Assembly (NCBI GenBank): GCA_964613075.1
Contig: CAZTFV010000056.1
Location: 1-7,044 of the forward strand
Length of the DNA: 7,044 nucleotides
Direction of reading: 5' to 3'
Source of the DNA: CAYWEP01 sp964613075
GTDB taxonomy: Bacteria; Patescibacteriota; Microgenomatia; Levybacterales; UBA12049
Shown here: positions 5,008 to 7,044 of the stretch, piece after piece
Layout of the letters: every line of letters starts with the position of its first letter
Position numbering within the stretch: the first letter of the stretch is position 1
The notes under the pieces: model-generated
The model's input: the letters and a program-made list of their open reading frames with translations, nothing else
Databases searched by the model: none
Told to the model about the DNA's origin: nothing
Translations under genes and position numbers: made by a program

Positions 5008-5230
5008 ACTACTTTGGAGAAAATGGTTAAAGGCTGCTCATATAATCGGTAATTTTCAGGCAAGAGTATTTTTCAGCCTGTTTTATCTTCTTCCCCTTTT
5101 GCCAGTTGGTTTGATTCTTAAAATATTTTCCGACCCGCTTCACATAAAAAAGAAAAACTACAAAAAAACGAACTTTCATACCTGGGAGCATCCGAAGGAG
5201 GATCTAAAACAGGCAAGAATGCAATACTAG
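4994..5230 (+). CDS. Small one-helix membrane protein linked to carbamoyltransferase, 78 aa
   Basis: A basic, tryptophan-containing N-terminus (LLWRKWLKAAHIIGNFQARV) leads into one hydrophobic helix (about 25-42, VFFSLFYLLPLLPVGLILKI), then FSDPL and a polar tail with W64 and the end DLKQARMQY. The layout W-x(n)-GNFQAR-helix-DPL-W-ARxQ matches, from memory, short uncharacterised proteins found next to NodU-type carbamoyltransferases and SGNH proteins in polysaccharide or secondary-metabolite loci, comparable in position to the small sxtJ/sxtK products or DUF5989; I cannot confirm membership. It may scaffold the carbamoyltransferase at the membrane (speculation). Its start overlaps the hydrolase gene by 14 bases, and no strong Shine-Dalgarno site is visible, so coupling to upstream translation is likely. 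It stops at TAG 5228-5230. Confidence 0.8.
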   Translation: MKVIKLLWRKWLKAAHIIGNFQARVFFSLFYLLPLLPVGLILKIFSDPLHIKKKNYKKTNFHTWEHPKEDLKQARMQY

Positions 5231-5232
5231 AA

Positions 5233-5365
5233 TATTTGACGCTTGACTTTTTGAAGCTAGAAGCTGGATTTTGAAGTTGGAGAATAGAAGATAGAATTCT
5301 TCATTTATCGTCTACCTTCGAACCTCAAGTTCTAACTTCAAGTTTCTAGCGTCTAGTCTCAAATA
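5233..5365. repeat. Long imperfect inverted repeat filling the gap before the carbamoyltransferase gene
   Basis: Arms begin TATTTGA (5233-5239) and end TCAAATA (5359-5365), and the centre is AGAATTCT (5293-5300). By hand alignment about three quarters of roughly 58 positions pair, with few gaps, so the transcript could fold into one long hairpin. The arms consist of degenerate AGAAGYTRGA-like units (for example GCTAGAAGCTGGA and TTGAAGTTGGA). No clear flanking target duplication is seen and no reading frame is present. It could be a degenerate palindromic repeat element, a processing signal or a weak attenuator between the two genes. Confidence 0.6.
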
Positions 5366-5371
5366 GTAGCT

Positions 5372-7044
5372 ATGTATATACTCGGCATATCTTGTTTTTA
5401 CCACGAATCAGCGGCCTGTCTTATTAAAGATGGCAAGGTTGTTGCGGCATCTGAAGAAGAGCGGTTCAGCAGGAAAAAACACGACGCGAATTTTCCCAAG
5501 CTTGCAGTAGAATTTTGCTTGAAACAAGCAAATATAAAGGTAGAAGATCTTGATTTTGTCGTATTTTACGAAAAGCCATATTGGAAATTCCAGCGGATAT
5601 TACTTTCAACACTTGCCTCATACCCATCTGCAGTGACGCTATTTGCCAAAGCGATGACTACCTTTCTGACGGACAAGCTATGGGTCCGCTCGATTCTTGC
5701 CGAACAGTTACATATCAACGCTGCGAAAATTCTTTTTGTCCCGCATCATCTGTCACATGCCGCAGCCAGCTTTTACCCTTCAGGATTTGAGAAAGCGGCG
5801 ATTTTGACACTTGATGGCGTTGGGGAGTGGACAACCGCAACGCTTGGTGTTGGAGACAAAATAGACATCACTGTCTTTTCCGAAATGCGTTTTCCGCATA
5901 GTCTTGGTCTACTCTATTCAGTGTTCACGGCTTTTCTGGGATTTGAGGTAAATGACGGCGAATACAAAGTCATGGGTATGGCACCGTACGGAAAGCCGAG
6001 GTATCTTGAAAAAGTAAAAAGATTGGTAAAACTATTTCCTGATGGGTCATTTGCCCTGAATATGCGGTATTTTTCTTTTCACAAATCAGCGGATATGGCC
6101 TACAATGATAATTTTGTCAATCTGTTCGGACAACCGCGCCCCAAAGACTTGCACTTTTTTACCAAAAGCTCAGCCTACCCATCCTACTTTGGCAAAAAGC
6201 CTGAGAACTACAAAGAACTTTGTGACATAAATCAGAAATACGCAGACATTGCCGCCTCAATACAGACATGTACAGAAGAAATAATATTCAAGCTAGCACA
6301 TACACTGTATGACAAGACAAAACTTGACAATTTGTGTCTTGGCGGTGGGGTAGGGCTCAATAGCGTTGCCAACGGGATGTTATTGAAAAAAGGTCCTTTC
6401 AAAAGGCTGTTCGTTCAGCCGGCAGCAGGCGATGACGGCGGTGCGTTGGGTGCTACGTTGTATGCATACCACGGCGTATTGGGAAAAAAGCGAGCGTTCT
6501 CTCAGACAAATAGCTATTTCGGAGTCGGTTTTTCCGAGAAAGAAATTGAAGACTTTCTCAAGAAGAAAAAAATTCCCTATAAAAAACTCTCAGAAGTACA
6601 GCTAACGGAATTCTTAGCAGCAGAGCTAAGCAAAAAGAAAGTCATCGGCTTTTTCCATGGCAGGGCAGAATGGGGTCCACGGGCATTGGGAAGCCGCTCA
6701 ATTATCGCGGACCCAAGGCGTGAAGAAATGAAGGAAATTGTGAACACGAAAATTAAGTTTCGTGAACCGTATCGACCTTTTGCGCCGGTTGTTTTGGCTG
6801 AGAAAGCCTCTGATTATTTCGAAGTGGATGATCTTGACCACCAACATTTGACAAATTTTATGCTGGGCGTATTTCCGGTAAAAAAAACAAAGCGAAAAAT
6901 TATTCCGGCTGTCACCCATGTTGACGGGTCTGCCAGGCCGCAGATAATCAGCGAAGAACAAAACGCCCGGTATTATAATGTGGTAAAAGCATTTGGCAGA
7001 AAAACCGGCGTCTATGTACTGATGAATACATCATTTAATCTCAA
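5372..7044 (+). CDS. NodU/CmcH-type carbamoyltransferase (3' end beyond the window)
   Basis: The open frame of 557 codons runs off the window end. The N-terminus MYILGISCFYHESAAC and the following EEERFSRKKHD (28-38) match the family. The Kae1-like domain has the metal motif H125/H126-x-x-H129, D148-G-V-G-E-W, MGMAPYG (201-207), LCLGGGVGLN (321-330) and GDDGGALG (353-360). The YrdC-like C-terminal part has HGRAEWGPRALGSRS (429-443) and NTSFN (552-556). In the characterised member TobZ, equivalent residues bind iron and transfer carbamoyl from carbamoyl phosphate through carbamoyl-adenylate to a sugar hydroxyl; the spacing H129-D148 agrees with my memory of its ligands. Members usually have a short tail after NTSFN, so a few dozen residues are probably missing. 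ATG 5372 fits the family start; there is no Shine-Dalgarno site. The acceptor is probably a surface glycan (inference). Confidence 0.93.
   Translation, partial: MYILGISCFYHESAACLIKDGKVVAASEEERFSRKKHDANFPKLAVEFCLKQANIKVEDLDFVVFYEKPYWKFQRILLSTLASYPSAVTLFAKAMTTFLTDKLWVRSILAEQLHINAAKILFVPHHLSHAAASFYPSGFEKAAILTLDGVGEWTTATLGVGDKIDITVFSEMRFPHSLGLLYSVFTAFLGFEVNDGEYKVMGMAPYGKPRYLEKVKRLVKLFPDGSFALNMRYFSFHKSADMAYNDNFVNLFGQPRPKDLHFFTKSSAYPSYFGKKPENYKELCDINQKYADIAASIQTCTEEIIFKLAHTLYDKTKLDNLCLGGGVGLNSVANGMLLKKGPFKRLFVQPAAGDDGGALGATLYAYHGVLGKKRAFSQTNSYFGVGFSEKEIEDFLKKKKIPYKKLSEVQLTEFLAAELSKKKVIGFFHGRAEWGPRALGSRSIIADPRREEMKEIVNTKIKFREPYRPFAPVVLAEKASDYFEVDDLDHQHLTNFMLGVFPVKKTKRKIIPAVTHVDGSARPQIISEEQNARYYNVVKAFGRKTGVYVLMNTSFNL

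Noticed and set aside
5581..5790. 69-residue plus-strand frame inside the carbamoyltransferase
   Set aside because: It is a different frame of a gene with an unbroken set of family motifs.
1..7044. Recoded TGA (as in some CPR lineages), because all complete genes end in TAA or TAG
   Set aside because: No gene contains an in-frame TGA and all domains are intact, so the standard code explains everything; eight stop codons are too few to infer loss of TGA as stop.
1..7044. CRISPR array, tRNA, rRNA or intact transposase
   Set aside because: No regularly spaced repeats, no cloverleaf or rRNA-like stretch, and no transposase motif were found on either strand.

Overview
The window reads as a piece of a small bacterial genome, most likely from the Candidate Phyla Radiation (Patescibacteria, perhaps the Microgenomates side). 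This is an inference from gene content and style: moderate AT-richness, short intergenic gaps, mostly absent Shine-Dalgarno sites with promoters abutting start codons, and conserved small proteins of unknown function. I cannot confirm the taxon without a database. The standard code fits: long reading frames are free of TGA, and every complete gene ends in TAA or TAG.

Layout. Bases 1-53 are the end of a small inverted-repeat element cut by the window edge. Bases 54-117 hold a candidate Crp/Fnr operator and weak promoter for a 120-residue protein of unknown function (118-480, +). It converges, with a 7-base gap, on a Crp/Fnr-family regulator (488-1144, -). Divergently, a single-domain response regulator (1288-1653) and a flavin/NAD(P)H oxidoreductase (1655-2362) form a tight pair. 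A 123-bp transposase-less element (2370-2492) with terminal inverted repeats and a perfect 8-bp target duplication sits at the oxidoreductase stop codon. Next come an anchored, very acidic Ser/Gly-rich surface protein (2544-3644) and a small CxxCxC protein (3703-3891).

The right third looks like an envelope- or glycan-modification locus: a membrane-anchored SGNH/GDSL hydrolase (3913-5007), an overlapping 78-residue one-helix membrane protein (4994-5230), a long imperfect inverted repeat filling the next gap (5233-5365), and a NodU/CmcH-type carbamoyltransferase (5372 to the window end, incomplete).

How it may work together. The left half is a redox/signalling neighbourhood: a Crp-like factor without the cAMP signature, a CheY-like receiver and a ferredoxin-reductase-like enzyme. 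A sequence matching the Crp half-site pair lies exactly where a class II activator would sit before the 118-480 gene, so that gene is a plausible target of the regulator encoded beside it. The right half is probably concerned with carbamoylating and trimming a surface polysaccharide. The most notable non-coding finds are the element family (one complete copy with target duplication, one partial copy), the candidate Crp/Fnr-controlled promoter, and the inverted repeat before the carbamoyltransferase.
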